A stretch of 64,000 nt of DNA from Embiotoca jacksoni (GCA_022577435.1 JAKOON010000013.1:347001-411000), one strand, 5' to 3'. Numbered from the stretch's first letter, positions 46,886 through 60,037 are shown. Made by a program: numbers and translations. Notes: generated by a model not told the origin, from the sequence alone.

Positions 46886-49800
46886 GCCTTTAGTACCGCT
46901 GTGAGGAACCTTGGAGTTACGTCATTTAACTCGCACAAAGAAAGTGACAAGAACTGCCGTCTTTCAACATCTTTGAAAGTCAGAACATCCTGCCTCTGTT
47001 ACTTCTAGGTTTTACTGTTGTAAGTCCTTATAACCACGATGTCCTAATAACTCTCTGAAAAGCTTCCAGTCGACCCAAAATGCTGCAGTGAGTTACAGTA
47101 TTTCTCCCATATTCATTGGCCTTCTGTAAAATGATCGGATTCAGCATCCTTCTCCTTTCATAAAAAAAAAATCCCTTATAGTTATCAATTGTGTTCCTGG
47201 GCTATTTTTTTATTGTAATAGTACCTCTCACTAAATCCTGTTATTGTCTGTAACTCAGTCTTACAGCAATAAATAAAAAGTTCCATCATTTGAGTTATAA
47301 ACAACCTGCCTAATTAAACTCTGATTATAAATAACCAAAGATGATTACGACGAACACATCTATTAGTATTCATAACCTATTTGTCACAATGACTTGAATT
47401 GGCCACGCAGGAGTTTTACTGCGTCGCACAGCAATTCCCCAGTGATGCATTAATAGATGTTAATCTGCACCGGTGTCAGGAGACCCGGTGTGTTTATGTG
47501 AAGTTTTATGGTCTCCTCTTATAAACTGTCCATTAATGAATAGAGCTTCGGTATCGATGAACTATAAAAAAAATATAATATGAGGAGGCTTGTTATGTGT
47601 GAGGAGATGAGACCTCTGGATGATGGTCAATTCTAATGACGAGTCTGGTTCAGGTTATTATTCATATGAATCACCTCGTCCTAAAAATCCTCGATGCTGA
47701 AGTCAAGGTGTTTATTACATTACAAATCTCCACAATATCTTTCCCCAGAGAGAGAGAGAGAAGAAAAAGAGCCACAACAAGAGTTAAAGCGGCACAAATC
47801 AAAACTCCATGAGACTCAGGTTGTGACTAGAAATTATTATTTTGCAGGTCTTGTGTGCTGCAGAGAAAACTTTTGATGTCACTTGCTGCAATATGACAAA
47901 ATACAACAACAATTTTTTTTTTTTTTTTTTTGCATCAACCGCCGTAAGCTTGTTTACATGGGAGATATATATATTAAAAAAAAAAAAGACTGGAGCTCAT
48001 TAATTCTGTGCATCAAATATTTTATAACTTGAAAAACAAATATTTATTTGAAATTTATTGCAAAGTAAATGTTGCTTTCTAAGATATGACGTAACCATTT
48101 ACAAAAGAATTATGACTCAGCGTTAAATATTCAAACTTCCACTGTACTGTAAGATCTGAAACACCATTTCATTTTCTTGCTGTAAAGCACTTTGAGCTTT
48201 TGACTTTATTATTGTATTATTATATGTCACTGATTCTAAATGAGGCCAGAAACCACTACAAATAGTTCGGGAGCAGCTTTCATTTTACTTTGTGTTCGCC
48301 CTGATTAGATGAATTCTACGGGCGTGTTTACAGGTTGAAAAAGAAATCAACTAGAAATTAGCTTCTGCATCTGAAGGTGTTTCAGTGTCAGATTTTTCCA
48401 AAATCCTCTGTTAAAATTACACTCTGTTCTGTATCTGAACAAGAATGAATAAAGCAATTTTAGGCTTCACTAGATTACACTGTGATTAATTTGATTTTAG
48501 GAAACTCTGTAAAAGAAAAAGATCATTTGCATTTGAAGCAGGTTCAAATAATCTAACTGTGAGAAAATACGACTTTGAGGTGTCAATGAAGCTCGTTCCT
48601 GTCAATTTCAACAATGGTGTAATTTGCCTGTGGAACAAACTGCCATTCCTTCTCACTCTGCAGTCAGGTCATTATTACTGTACAAAAAGCCAGGTGATAC
48701 CCGCCTGCGCTCCACAGCCTTCATCACACTCAGGACTCACATCCACGAGCACAGAGACGGAAAAAAAAAAAAAAAGAAGCACTTTAATGACTCATAATAG
48801 ACTCAATCTCTGCATGTGAAACGCTGCCTGCTATCAAAAATCCAATTCCCCACACTTACCGGACGTATTAGATAAGCTGTCTTTACAGTTCTGTTTTGAA
48901 CTTGTGGGGGTTTAGTTTCAGGACTCTGTAAAGTATTTGCGTGACACTATAAGCTTTGTTTTAAACTGCGGAGGAAGGACCTGAACCCGGAGCACGACCA
49001 GTCTGAATGTTCATGTGTACATGTTTTATTCTGAAATAGAAAATATATTACGGTGAACGGACTTCCTTAAAGTTTTTGGAGTGTAACTTGCATTTATTTT
49101 TTTTTAATTCATTTCGTGTCAAACTTATCAGGTCTGTGTGTCTGTGGAGAAATCATTTAAATTATTAATTACAAAAAAGAACAGCAACATTTTTGGGGGG
49201 AAATACTTCCTCTATGTTACCTTATCTAATTAAGAATAAGTATAACTTGTCCTGAACAGTGACTCAGATATTACCTGCAGCCTCCTGCAACAAGTGATGT
49301 GCATTCATGTCCACTCCCCTGAACGTACTCCATTCTTGGTGAATCTGTGTCGAGCCTCGAGGACGTGCTGTTCAGCCAGTGGGTGACTTCTTAGATAATG
49401 GAGCGCGATGACTAAAAGGTTTACCGAAATGTCAGACTCATTTTCTTACATTTGATCATGGGGAACATGTCAGATAATTTTCCCGTCATCACCTTCTCCT
49501 CTGATGTTTTATCAGTGATGTTCATAATGTCGTCGACGTCAGTAATTATCAACATTTCACGTGATAATCTGAACATAAATGGAAGCAGGGTGACCAGAGA
49601 TTGTTTGTTCATGGCATTTCTCCATGAGTCAGAAAGCTTTATAATTATGTTATAAGTTGAGAGTGGAGCGTCCAAATTATGATAAAAAAAAAAAGTCAAA
49701 CTATAGCATGATCAGCCAGCCGGAGGAGTGGAAGAGGGAGATTTCTGGAGAAGGGAAGTGGAGAGCAACACACCAACCTACCAGAACTTGAAAAGAAAGA

Positions 49801-50176
49801 CGAGGAATGACAGAAACGAGACGAAAGGATATCGGGGGGGTGGGGGGGGGGGGACATGCTGTGACAGACACGTCCAAAATATCATAAAAATGGCTCAAAT
49901 CATCTTTTACGGCTGGCACAGCTGCACTCCACTAATCACCTGCCTGAAGAAGATCTTATTGATAAAAATGTTGCACATGAATTATTATTCATAAAACGTT
50001 GTGGGATTACAGCAGTTCATGGACTTTTTTTTCCTGCTATCAAGATTCCCTTCGGCCCAGCACCTGCTGAAACTCTTTTTGTCTTGGATGTCCGTACCCT
50101 TTAGTGCACCCTGCTTTTGTTTCTCCCCATGCAGCAGTAGATAATAACAGTATCACAGGGTGCTCAGTCAGCTGGA

Positions 50177-50177
<1 letters not shown>

Positions 50178-50207
<30 letters not shown>
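50178..50207. repeat. C homopolymer of about 30 bp
   Basis: Uninterrupted C run, the longest C/G homopolymer in the window. Confidence 0.95.
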
Positions 50208-51038
50208 ATGTTAGATGGCCACATCTTTAAAAAAGTTGTGAGAAACCTCAGATGACTCCTGCTTCTATCGTTATGCTCCCTGGGGCTCGGCAGCCCGAGG
50301 TCAGCACCATTAACTCCCGAGGTCTCATCGGCCTCTTCGGGATCACCACCGATGACCTCGACCTTTTCTTTCAATCACCTGTCACCTGTCCGTCTTCCCC
50401 ACCGGTTTGTCCGCCCGTCCGTCTTCTTTTTCCATCTTCCTGCGGCGAAATAACGTCACGTACAAACAGTCTGGGTGATTTAACCGTTTTTTAATTATAA
50501 CTTTTGTACAATAGATTTTACATTTTCACAAGCTAAGAAGTTAATGATGCCAGATAGCTGAGGGAGTCTGCATCTTCCAAATAACAACAAAAACAAGCCA
50601 TTTCTGGTGACAACAGATGGGATGGCGATGGACAGCAAACGTCTTTACCATCTTTACTCTTTAAATCCTCCTTCTCATGTCAAGGAGGTGAGGAAGTGAC
50701 CTCCGCTTTGAGGCCGTCTGAACCGCCTCTATAAACTTTACTCTCTTATATATATATGTGTATATATTCCAGGGCCCAAGGAGATATGACGCTGGGATTC
50801 AAATATAAAATGATCAGACATCCTGTAAGACACTTTTCGGAGAAATGTCATCAGTCCCGGTCGGGTTTTTGTCGTGTAACAACATTTCTCTTTAACTTTC
50901 CATCCGAACTGCACAGATTCAATTTGTGGGAATTTCTTCCCACAAGCCAAACTCAGGTCAAATACACCGTAAAAAAAACAACAACCTTCGAAGGCATGGT
51001 GCAGAATATACAGAATATATTTGTCTTTGAACGTAAAC

Positions 51039-51044
51039 TTTATT
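51039..51044 (-). terminator. Candidate gfra1 polyadenylation signal (AATAAA)
   Basis: The minus strand reads GGTGAAATAAAGTTTACG. This is the most distal canonical hexamer after the gfra1 stop, but other copies occur closer to the stop. Confidence 0.4.
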
Positions 51045-52429
51045 TCACCATGCAATGTGTTTTCTCTCTCGTTCGACTTCCAGCTGTCGTCGGTGTGATT
51101 ATTTTAGCGGTGAAACCAGAATAATTCCCACGACTGCACCGAAAAACTGGTAAAAAAGTTGAACGATTTAAACGTGCGGCGGTTCCGCCTCATTCACTTC
51201 AACTCATCGAAACAGCAAACAATTCGTAAAAGATACAAAAATAAGTTTAAACCTCGGCCCAAAGAAAAAAAACAAGAAAAGAATCAACACTATATTTAAG
51301 CAACGCCATAAATGGGGCTATGGTACAAAACAATATGCTTCTAGGAAATACAGTCATCTTTAACTACAATAGGAGAGTTACACTGATATCCTCTTTCTCA
51401 GATGCAATAATAATATCATGTACATAATGGGAGAAATATACATTTAAGTTGTTATAAAAAAACAAAAACAAAAACAAATATTCTGGCTTATTCAATGTAC
51501 TCTATGTCGTATCTGAATGTCAAAATAGCTCACAATGCTCTGAAATAGAATATCATCAGACATTTATTTGTCCAATTCATAGTTTCAGCCAAGTACATAC
51601 AGTGCATATACCATGTTTATGCTCGGTAAATAACATTTAGGTTCTACTATGTACATTAATGTTGTTTTTGGAGAAGCTACATGAACCTAAGCAGCGAGAC
51701 ATCAACGCTGCCGTCAGCGTGAGCAGCTGAACATGCCGCGGTGAGGTATGGAAACGTCCCGGTCAACGAGCTGCAGGGAAGTCCGTCCCAAATGAAAAGC
51801 TTGGATTTATTGGTAGGGGAGGAGGGGGGGGGGGGGGTGTCCTAAACCATTCATCTGATAACATCAGGTTACCCACCAGTCCTCGGGAGCAGACATACAA
51901 AATACACTTCATAAGTCACGTTTTAAAAGAATAAAAAGTACAAAATAAAACACAGAACTGAGCGTTTGCTGAAACTCGTTCCCCCGAAACAGCAGCTGTC
52001 CGATCACAGCTTAGCAACCGTAACTAGGCACAGCTGGTCTGTCAAAATGTCAAACTCCTCCCTGAAGGATCATTTTTTTGCCAGATCAACAAATTTCTCA
52101 TACGGCCGTAGACGGCATTCAAATTTGGAAATCGATGAGTTTTAATTTGTGAAAAATTTCAAGAAACATTTGAAATCAACGGCAAATTCTTTCTACCGAT
52201 TTGGAGTCTTTGACGGCGCGCTGCTGCGTCTGAACACCGAACTCGACCGTCGGCGCTGACGGTCGCGAAGGTCGGCTGGATTTTAACAAACGGTCAGTTA
52301 GCACTTCTGCCCCGAACACAAAAACACGCTTCGACGGTTTGAGGCAACGAAGTTGCACCACAGAAGAGACAGAAGACGACGCGCTGATTTTACTGTTGAC
52401 AACAATCGACAAACACTAAGCGTGCTCTC

Positions 52430-52740
52430 TGAGGCTCGACGCGGCGAAGTACGGCCAAATCGGAAAGAAAAGAAAACTGCGGCGGCGGCTCTCGAACCTT
52501 CGGTGAAGAGACTCTGAACGCGACTCGGACAACTACGAGTTTGTACAATCAGCGATGGGCGGAGCGGGTCGGGCCGTCCGCGGCGGCGTCCCGTCCCCGC
52601 CGGCGTCCCGTCCCCGCCGACGTCCCGTCCCCGCCGTCTCCGAGCGACTCCGGCGGCTGAGAAACGAGGTGGAAAGAAAAGAAATCAGAAAGCGTGGCGC
52701 TGCGTGTGTTCCCGTGTGTCTTCGTCTGAGCGCGTGAACA
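52430..52740. other. CpG island-like block with a 17-bp triplicate
   Basis: Very CpG-rich sequence within the inferred gfra1 3'UTR. Three tandem 17-bp units (GCGTCCCGTCCCCGCCG and variants) lie at 52586-52636. The plus strand is GC-skewed to C here, so the gfra1 sense strand is G-rich. Confidence 0.6.
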
Positions 52741-53514
52741 CGTGTGTTTCATGGAACTTCGTCCGTGTGCTTTTGCCAGCGGCGACGTGTTCAGTTTGAG
52801 CTGCAGTTCGGGCGCAGATGTTGTTGTTTGGTTTTATTTAAGTTGACCGATGTTCGTCCTGAATAAAAAGCCTTTTTTTTCCCTACAGTCGGGTAAACGT
52901 GCACGTGGACCTTCTCATTGAGCTCATAAAAAATGTAAAATACCAGAAGACGTCATTATCAAAACATACACTGACCACAGAGGAGACTGAGTGACACCTA
53001 GAAAGGCTGCCCGAGTGAAAACACCTTTACTGAACTGAGTGACTTTTTTTTTTTTTTTTTTTTAGGCGAAAGATCCCACCGATAGGCTCGACACACACAG
53101 ACGTGGGGGAACCGATGCTAATTTACATTATGTTGACCGTTCCTCCAGTACTTTCTCGTCTCTCCGACCCGAGCGAGCGTCACACGAAGACGCTTTAAAT
53201 CCCCCTTTTTATTTTTTTCTCAAATCGACACACACCGCCAAAACTGAGTTAACATGTAGAGCAGATCACTGTTTTAGCACGCAGCTGCAATGCAACAACA
53301 AAAAAAGCAACAGCAATAAATCAACAAAGTTTCCCAAAAATTCATAAAAAAACAAAACAAAGTAGGAATCAAAAGAGAGATCGAATCCAGAGGGAAACAA
53401 AAGTACAACAGGTATTACTGAAAAGAAAGGATATCATTTCTTCTTTTGCTTTTTCTTTTATACAAATGTGTGTTTGTCAGTCCCTTCGTAGCTCGTTGCT
53501 GCGGAGCGGCGAGG

Positions 53515-53667
53515 CTACAAGCAGCCCGGCGAGGAGAACGCCGGCAGGCTGCAGTACCAGAGCCAGACCAGCGGGGGCAGCAGGGAGGCCGGGCCCGCGG
53601 GCCGTCTGGAGGCAGCCGAGTTTCTCAGGATGGCGTTGGACGTGCTGGGACCGTCTATCTGAGGGTC
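53515..53667 (-). CDS. gfra1: gfra1 last coding exon, GPI-anchor signal
   Basis: After a CCCTCTGATCCCTCTCAG acceptor the minus strand reads DPQIDGPSTSNAILRNSAAS, then SLLPPLVWLWYCSLPAF and SSPGCL, then TAG (50 residues). A small-residue stretch (NSAAS) followed by a hydrophobic tail is the layout of a GPI-attachment signal, as expected for GFR-alpha co-receptors, which present GDNF-family ligands to RET at the cell surface. Sequence identity to mammalian GFRA1 is low here; the call rests on order after the 16-residue exon and on the layout. The attachment residue is probably within NSAA. The entry frame is phase 0, matching the preceding exon. Confidence 0.85.
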   Translation of the reverse strand, partial: DPQIDGPSTSNAILRNSAASRRPAGPASLLPPLVWLWYCSLPAFSSPGCL

Positions 53668-54992
53668 CTGAGAGGGATCAGAGGGAAAAAAAACGGTAAA
53701 AAGAAAACAAAAAAACAGAGAACCCGGTTCTCCGGATGTCCCGTGCATCCAGACGTTGTTGTTTCCTGCTCGTAAGTGGACGCGTGCTGCGTTCAAATGG
53801 AGCTTGTGAGGTCGTGGTTACAACATAAGAAGTCGTGCGCAAGTCGTGTGCTTGGCGTTCAAGTCGTAAAGGCACTGTTGCTAGGCAACGGGGACGGCGT
53901 CCTAGAAACTTAAAAAGGTTAAAGGAAATTTAAAAGTCCCGACACCGGGAATACCACAAGAGGGCGCCGTTCATACGGACTCTTCTCGTGTACGCGGTGA
54001 ATACGTAAATACATCTGAACGCAGCAAGCGACTGAAGTTCAGAAAGAACAAAGTTCAGGGAAAATTTGGAGGAAACTCAACTGAGCTGCTGATTATCAAT
54101 ACAAAAATAAAAATAAAGTAAACAGTCGGATGTATCGCAGTTTCTTCCTTTTAATTTTGTGACATTGCTTTCATACTACTTTGTTAGTATCCTGGAGAAC
54201 GACGCCTACTTTCCACCCGACACACAAGCTTTTAGTCTTTTTTTCCGTTTCAGTCCGCTGGATATAATTTACAAAGATGTTAAATTACAACATGTTTTTG
54301 CAGGTTTCTGTTTTTTTTAAACGAGTCAGCTGGAGAAAGATTTTCAAACCAAGTCGAGGAAATCAAAATCTGACATCTGAAATGAGACAACAAGCTTTTT
54401 GTCATTTGTGAAATCAAGAACTCGTTCTGAAGAAAATGATCCCGTGTTGCTTCGATCCTAAAAGCTTTACTTTCCATCTTTCAAAGTGTCCGTGTGTCCG
54501 GAGACAACGTGGACCGGCCGGTCTGGACGTCCAGATTGCCGCGCCGGACAGTTTCATGAATCAGCGGTGGCAGCTGCCTCTGGATCTCATCCGCAGCACA
54601 GCTTTTTGTTTTTTGTCCGACAGCTTGATGAATGACGATCAAACATGAACAACAATGACATAAAACGCCGCCAAGCATTTCAGGCGAAGCGTCACTTTTC
54701 TTTCTTCTCAACGGATTGAAGGGAGTATTTATCCGACTACCCGTAACACACACTGCACAAATCCATTACACGACGAAACCCGGGAGGTTTGTTTGGCATC
54801 TCGTATCCACGGAGACGTTTCCATCGCATCCGAGAAGTGACACGAATTCAATAAAGGGATCGATTAAAAAAATAAAATAAAAAAATCCTCAAAATATGAA
54901 TCTGCTGCGACGCATTAAAACATCAAAAGGTAGTTTTTTCTAAAGCGAAATGCCACAGAAAAAGTACATCTGCGTGTGCTTCTTTGAATTTG

Positions 54993-55056
<64 letters not shown>

Positions 55057-55843
55057 CCAGAGCTTCACAGAGCGCTAATAAAGCTGCGAGCTAACGGCTG
55101 GGTCATCTCCCCCAGACCTGGCCCAGCCTCCATTAAATGTCAATCCAGCGCATAACAGTGCCTTATTATTGTACAATGACATTTGCAGTGAACTTTAAAA
55201 GCCACCAGATAAGCAAGCGATCCCATTTCAGCCTCAAAGGAAACTACAAAAGACGAGGAGTTTACAGAGGAGGCAGGAGGAAGGATTGCCGTGGCAACCA
55301 CTCTGAGGGAGGGAGGTCAGAGGTTTCCAGCAGCGAGGGCGGATTAAGAGTCGGGGATGATTTGGTAACTTGCGATGTTGCCTTGTGATCCCAAATAAAA
55401 TGGTTTTCTGGGATAAAATTGAAAGTGTTTGATTTTTTGCCACAGAAAAAGTTGTGTGCCGTTTTTTTATTTTTTTTTAATCAAATTTAATCAAAAGATC
55501 GACCGCAAATTTTGACCTCAAAACATCGATATTCTAATAATCAGCTCGCAGAAAGACAATTTTCCGCTCCGGTTATTTTGCACTTTGATTTCCTGTCGAA
55601 GTCTGTCAGTGTTTTCGAACATCTTTACAGACCTCCGACTAACTGCAAGATAAAAGGTGTGAAAAGATTCATTCTGACTTCTGTAGGGAAAAAAAAAGTC
55701 TCAAATGAAGTGACAACGATGGCCGCCAAGACAGTGAAACACTGAATTATTCAGAACGACTGAATATCTGGTCGGTTCGAGGTTCAGCAGGAAGTGGGAG
55801 TTCTTCTTGTGGGGATGGTTTTTCCTAATAACGATAAACTTAC
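53668..55843 (-). other. gfra1: gfra1 last intron, 2.2 kb
   Basis: Contains one TG tract (54995-55053) and a non-repetitive stretch (about 55080-55380) that could be conserved non-coding DNA (GCCTCCATTAAATGTCAATC region). Nothing else recognised. Confidence 0.85.
54995..55053. repeat. (TG)n microsatellite
   Basis: TG run of about 59 bp in the last gfra1 intron. Confidence 0.97.
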
Positions 55844-55891
55844 CACGCAGAGGACTCCGTCCACACTCGAGTTGGACTTCAGCTTCTGAGC
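55844..55891 (-). CDS. gfra1: gfra1 48-nt coding exon (penultimate)
   Basis: The minus strand reads TTGCAG|GCTCAG and ends GCGTG|GTAAGT, encoding AQKLKSNSSVDGVLCV. The AQKLKSN motif and the closing Leu-Cys match the segment after the PPCANLQ region of mammalian GFRA1. SNSS gives a possible N-glycosylation site. The exon is phase 0 at both ends, so skipping it would keep the frame and remove 16 residues including a Cys. The acceptor follows a T-rich tract and the donor is near consensus. Confidence 0.93.
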
Positions 55892-56207
55892 CTGCAACAG
55901 AAAAAAACACAGAAAACACGGGTTTGTTGGAGAATCGGCAGTAATTCATCTGCTCTGAGCAACGATCGATGAAACGATCTAATGAGGGGAAATATTCTGT
56001 CCGTACGTTAAAGGTAAATACGACACGTCGGAGGTTCAGACGCTGCGGCTGAACTTGGTATCACCGGCCGCCGTCCCGCCGATCGGATCGTAAAAGCAGA
56101 TTGGAAACGAAAGCCAAACTGGAAAAACTACAATAACCTTGGGTGAGTTTCACCCCGAGAGCCCGTTAAACTTTTAGAGCCTGCGATATTTACACTCAGA
56201 GGAGAAC

Positions 56208-56210
<3 letters not shown>

Positions 56211-56293
<83 letters not shown>
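56211..56293. repeat. (TG)n microsatellite
   Basis: TG run of about 83 bp. Confidence 0.97.
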
Positions 56294-56295
<2 letters not shown>

Positions 56296-57312
56296 CGAAG
56301 GTTAGAGGCTGACGACAGCCGTGACTGTGTTCATATCAGAAGATTAAAGGTACAACATGAGCGTATTAAAAAACGACTTGGTTACGACTTGTTCAGGATC
56401 ACCTTCAAAATAAAAGAGCGCTGACTTTCACCAGGTGAGCTTCTGGTCTCCGGTGTTGAAGGTACCAACTCGGACCTTCTCCCCAACACTTACTGAAGGT
56501 GGATTTAAGGAGTGGACGATGTCCCCTCGCTCCCACGGTGAGACACACACAGACATCAGAGGACACAAACCGCTTCTGCAAAAGGCAGCACGGCTATAAA
56601 GCAAGTGTCCGTCACTGAGTGAGTGAGAGATCAAGGTTACACCGCGACTTTTCAAATTAAAAGCCCTCCAGGTTTCACACAGGGTTTCAGCCATATACCA
56701 GGCTTTCACAATAAATGGGTTTTTATGAGTTAAATCTTTTATTAAAACTCTTTATTTGACACTCATCTAACCAGTTTGGCCACACAAGAGTTGTAAGGAA
56801 AACATCTGTGTAATTGTAGATATGCTAAGCTTTTCAAAATAAAGCACAACGTCAGAGTTTCCTCTCAGGAAGGGAAGCGTGTACTCAAGACCTCTTTTCT
56901 CCAGTTTCAAAATATTACATAATTAAATAATGAATATTCATGAACAGAACAAAATAGCACAAATATATTTGTAGAAGTGAGTGCATTAGTAATCATCCGT
57001 GTGTCCTCTGTCTGGACTCTTCAGGTAAACATCTGAACACATTACAAGTGATTACCACTTTTACTGATTGCAAACCCACCGTGAGCCAATTTCATGATTT
57101 GCAGCGCAGGTTTTGTAATCAGCGTCTTGAACATATTTCTGTTGTGTGTGTACTTGTGTTAAACATCTGATTAGAGTTTGGGTGTTTTTTGTGCTGCAGG
57201 TTTAGGCCTAAAAATAAATAAATATAATCATCCCTTTACTTTCTAATGACCCGCAGACGGATTCTCTGTATTCAGGACGGATGCTGTAAGACAATTTAAC
57301 TCCGGTTTTGGC

Positions 57313-57315
<3 letters not shown>

Positions 57316-57371
<56 letters not shown>
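57316..57371. repeat. (TG)n microsatellite
   Basis: TG run of about 56 bp. Confidence 0.97.
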
Positions 57372-57374
<3 letters not shown>

Positions 57375-58153
57375 GCTGTAGGTGTGACAGAATAATAAAT
57401 GGCTCCAGTATTACAGTGCAGTGAATTCAGACCCAAAATAGGAGGCTGGAGAATATAGCTGGCATGCTAATCCAGTAAAGTGAGGAACTGTATTCGGCTA
57501 TTTCACCTTTACTTTCAGCGCTACCCCCCCCAAAAGAAAAAAAAGAAAGCTTGGGGTGGAATGAGGCCTATAAATCACGGCGTATTTGCAGGCCTCTGCA
57601 TAAAGACGCAAACAGAAGAACCAGCCGAGAATTTCAAGTGTGTGAAAATCCACTAAACGCGATGAGCATCAGGTTGTTTTTCACCGCGAGGTACCATCTG
57701 TGTTTCAGAGACGCGTTACGAGTTTTAAACATCCTGAGAGACAATAATGACTTTAGACTTTTACAGCTCGTTTTGCTGACGTCGGAGATCTTTGAAAATG
57801 TTTTCGACAACAAAACATTTTGGAAATTTGAAATTATCCGAATGTGAATGTTAAGGACGCAGATGGAGGCAGCGTCCACATCTGCTGCTGCATTGTTTTT
57901 ATTGTAATGTTTTCCATGATGACTCAAAACAAACAAATGCAGCCATTTAGAGGCTGATCTTTACAGGTTTTGTTTTGCAGCAACAACTATTGTAAATATC
58001 AGTTATTAATGTCCTGATGGGACATTTTCTTTTTTAAACAAACAAACGCAGCCATTTAGCCGCATTTTTTAACTCTTCTGTCCTGTTTTGGGCTTGTTGT
58101 TGTATATTTTTTACGTATACATTTACGAGATGTTTGATATACAACAAAGGTTA

Positions 58154-58430
58154 ACAGGTCTTCTTGAATCTTCTTTTCTAATGAATGAGGGATTATTTTC
58201 AGATGGACCTCCAGAAAACTAATAAGAAGGAGTGACTTTAGCTAACAACACCGAGATAACTGATGGACACATTTTATTCACTTTGGATTTGATGAGAGAA
58301 GTTGAATGGGAGTCTATGGAGCCGGAGGCTTTTTGGAGCCGACCTCTAGTGGCACTCGCTGGTATTGCAGCAGAAGACACTTCTGTTATCGGAACCATTT
58401 TTCAGACCTGGAAGTTACGAACACTTTTAC
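58154..58430 (+). repeat. Dispersed repeat R1, copy 9 (downstream half only)
   Basis: Plus-strand copy starting abruptly at AACAGGTCTTCTTGAATC and running to GAAGTTACGAACACTTTTAC. It is almost identical to copies 4 and 6 over the shared 240 bp. Inserted in the gfra1 intron opposite to the gene. Confidence 0.9.
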
Positions 58431-59474
58431 ACATTTATATACACTATTTACATATGGTTCTCATCTCAAAGATGAAACTACAGACACGCTTCTTATCAAT
58501 ACTGCCGACAGTGTTTTCTGAGGATTATCCAGAGTGAGTGGGAAACACGTAACTGCTGAGTGTTTAAAATGCAATAAAATGTATTCCTGTTGTTGTTTTT
58601 TTCAATGCGATCAGCACCACAGAGGAAATTCAACTGACCTCTACTGTAATAGAATCCAAACTCTTGTCGGAGATGGAAGAACGACAGCAAATAACTGCGT
58701 CAGTCGAAATCACTGGGATTATTGTAATTTGGGTGAACTGACCCTTTAAATTGCATCGTGCACTTACGTATCATTTACATCAAAACTATACAAACCTGCA
58801 TAAATTGTGAGCCTCGTAATATTAAAATAAACTGCCATGCTCATAGAAATCCCCCCCACCCCCCCCAAAAAAAGATTGCGTCTTCCTGCCTCGTGCGTCC
58901 ACGTGTTTTTTCTGATTTGCCTAATACCTGCCTGCTTTCGGAAAAAGTCACATTAGCATGTGGTCCATTTCCATATTTGTCCAGGACACTTCCTGCCTGG
59001 CTTCGGAGTCAACTATATTCATAAGGAGAGGCTGCCGGAGCCGCCGGGGGGGTTTGGAAACTGTGTGTGCGCGTTTTATTTGCGGTGTGTTTTTTGCTGC
59101 GAGGGCCAGCGAGTCCTTCTGTGATGAAAGAGGACCGCAGACGTTCTCGTGTTTTTAATTCCCTCTAAAAAAAAAAAAAAAACTAAACAGGGAAAAAGGG
59201 AGAAGGTTTCTTTAAACAGAGAAAATCACACACACAAAAAAATCTTTTGACTCAGGTTGAAGCTTGTGGTCAAAATTCATTTTAAAATATCTCGACTGAA
59301 CGTTTCACGAAGACGGATTGTTGAACTTGACCTCCTTCATCTAAAAATAAAGATCGGCTGTTTCCTTCTTTTCTTTTCCAGCGGAGGTAAACGCACCTTT
59401 GAAAGTTTGTGCCGGACTCTCATTGGCTGGAAGTGGAAATGTTCTGAGGCCACTGGTTAATGGTTGTTATTCTG

Positions 59475-59476
<2 letters not shown>

Positions 59477-59565
<89 letters not shown>
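59477..59565. repeat. (TG)n-(GA)n microsatellite
   Basis: TG run of about 76 bp followed by a short GAGAGAGAGAGAG run. Confidence 0.96.
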
Positions 59566-59569
<4 letters not shown>

Positions 59570-59730
59570 TCAACGAGCAGAGTGGAGTGAGTCTTCTGAC
59601 AGGCCTGTCCCCCGAGTGTGTCATTACAACAACGTGGTCCGACTTCATGCTCGCAAAACACAGAGCTGTACACTCATAAAAATCACACACATACATGCAT
59701 GAAAGCACACTCCCGTACACCAAAGATGTT

Positions 59731-59732
<2 letters not shown>

Positions 59733-59778
<46 letters not shown>

Positions 59779-59787
59779 GTATACAGA

Positions 59788-59831
<44 letters not shown>
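59733..59831. repeat. (CA)n microsatellite, interrupted
   Basis: Two CA runs separated by GACGTATACAGACACACATA. Confidence 0.96.
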
Positions 59832-59834
<3 letters not shown>

Positions 59835-59949
59835 TAGGAAAGTGGTTAAACACAACAACTCTCTCATTAACTTGTATCTGACGTGCTATCAGAGCAGTGC
59901 CAACAGCACACACGCATCAGTACACCACCGCAGCTCATTATCAGCACAG

Positions 59950-59953
<4 letters not shown>

Positions 59954-60037
<84 letters not shown>
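59954..60037. repeat. (TG)n microsatellite
   Basis: TG run of about 84 bp. Confidence 0.97.

Larger units (their letters stand above)
42790..51010. other. Intergenic region between convergent atrnl1 and gfra1
   Basis: About 8 kb between the inferred 3' ends. It holds R2 copy 2 (43265), R1 copy 8 (45269), an R1 end fragment (46812), a LINE remnant (46395), a small hairpin (46051-46075) and C/G homopolymers (about 45649-45662, 49834-49852, 50178-50207). 47000-49700 is AT-rich with nothing I recognise. 45715-45800 is non-repetitive and motif-dense and may be conserved non-coding DNA. Confidence 0.6.
51020..53514 (-). other. gfra1: Probable gfra1 3' untranslated region
   Basis: Follows the gfra1 stop on the minus strand. 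51300-51680 is AT-rich and resembles the distal part of a long vertebrate 3'UTR. 52180-52750 is unusually CpG-rich. Possible signals are AATAAA (reverse of TTTATT) at 51039-51044, 51562 and 52833. The extent is inferred, not proven. Confidence 0.45.
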
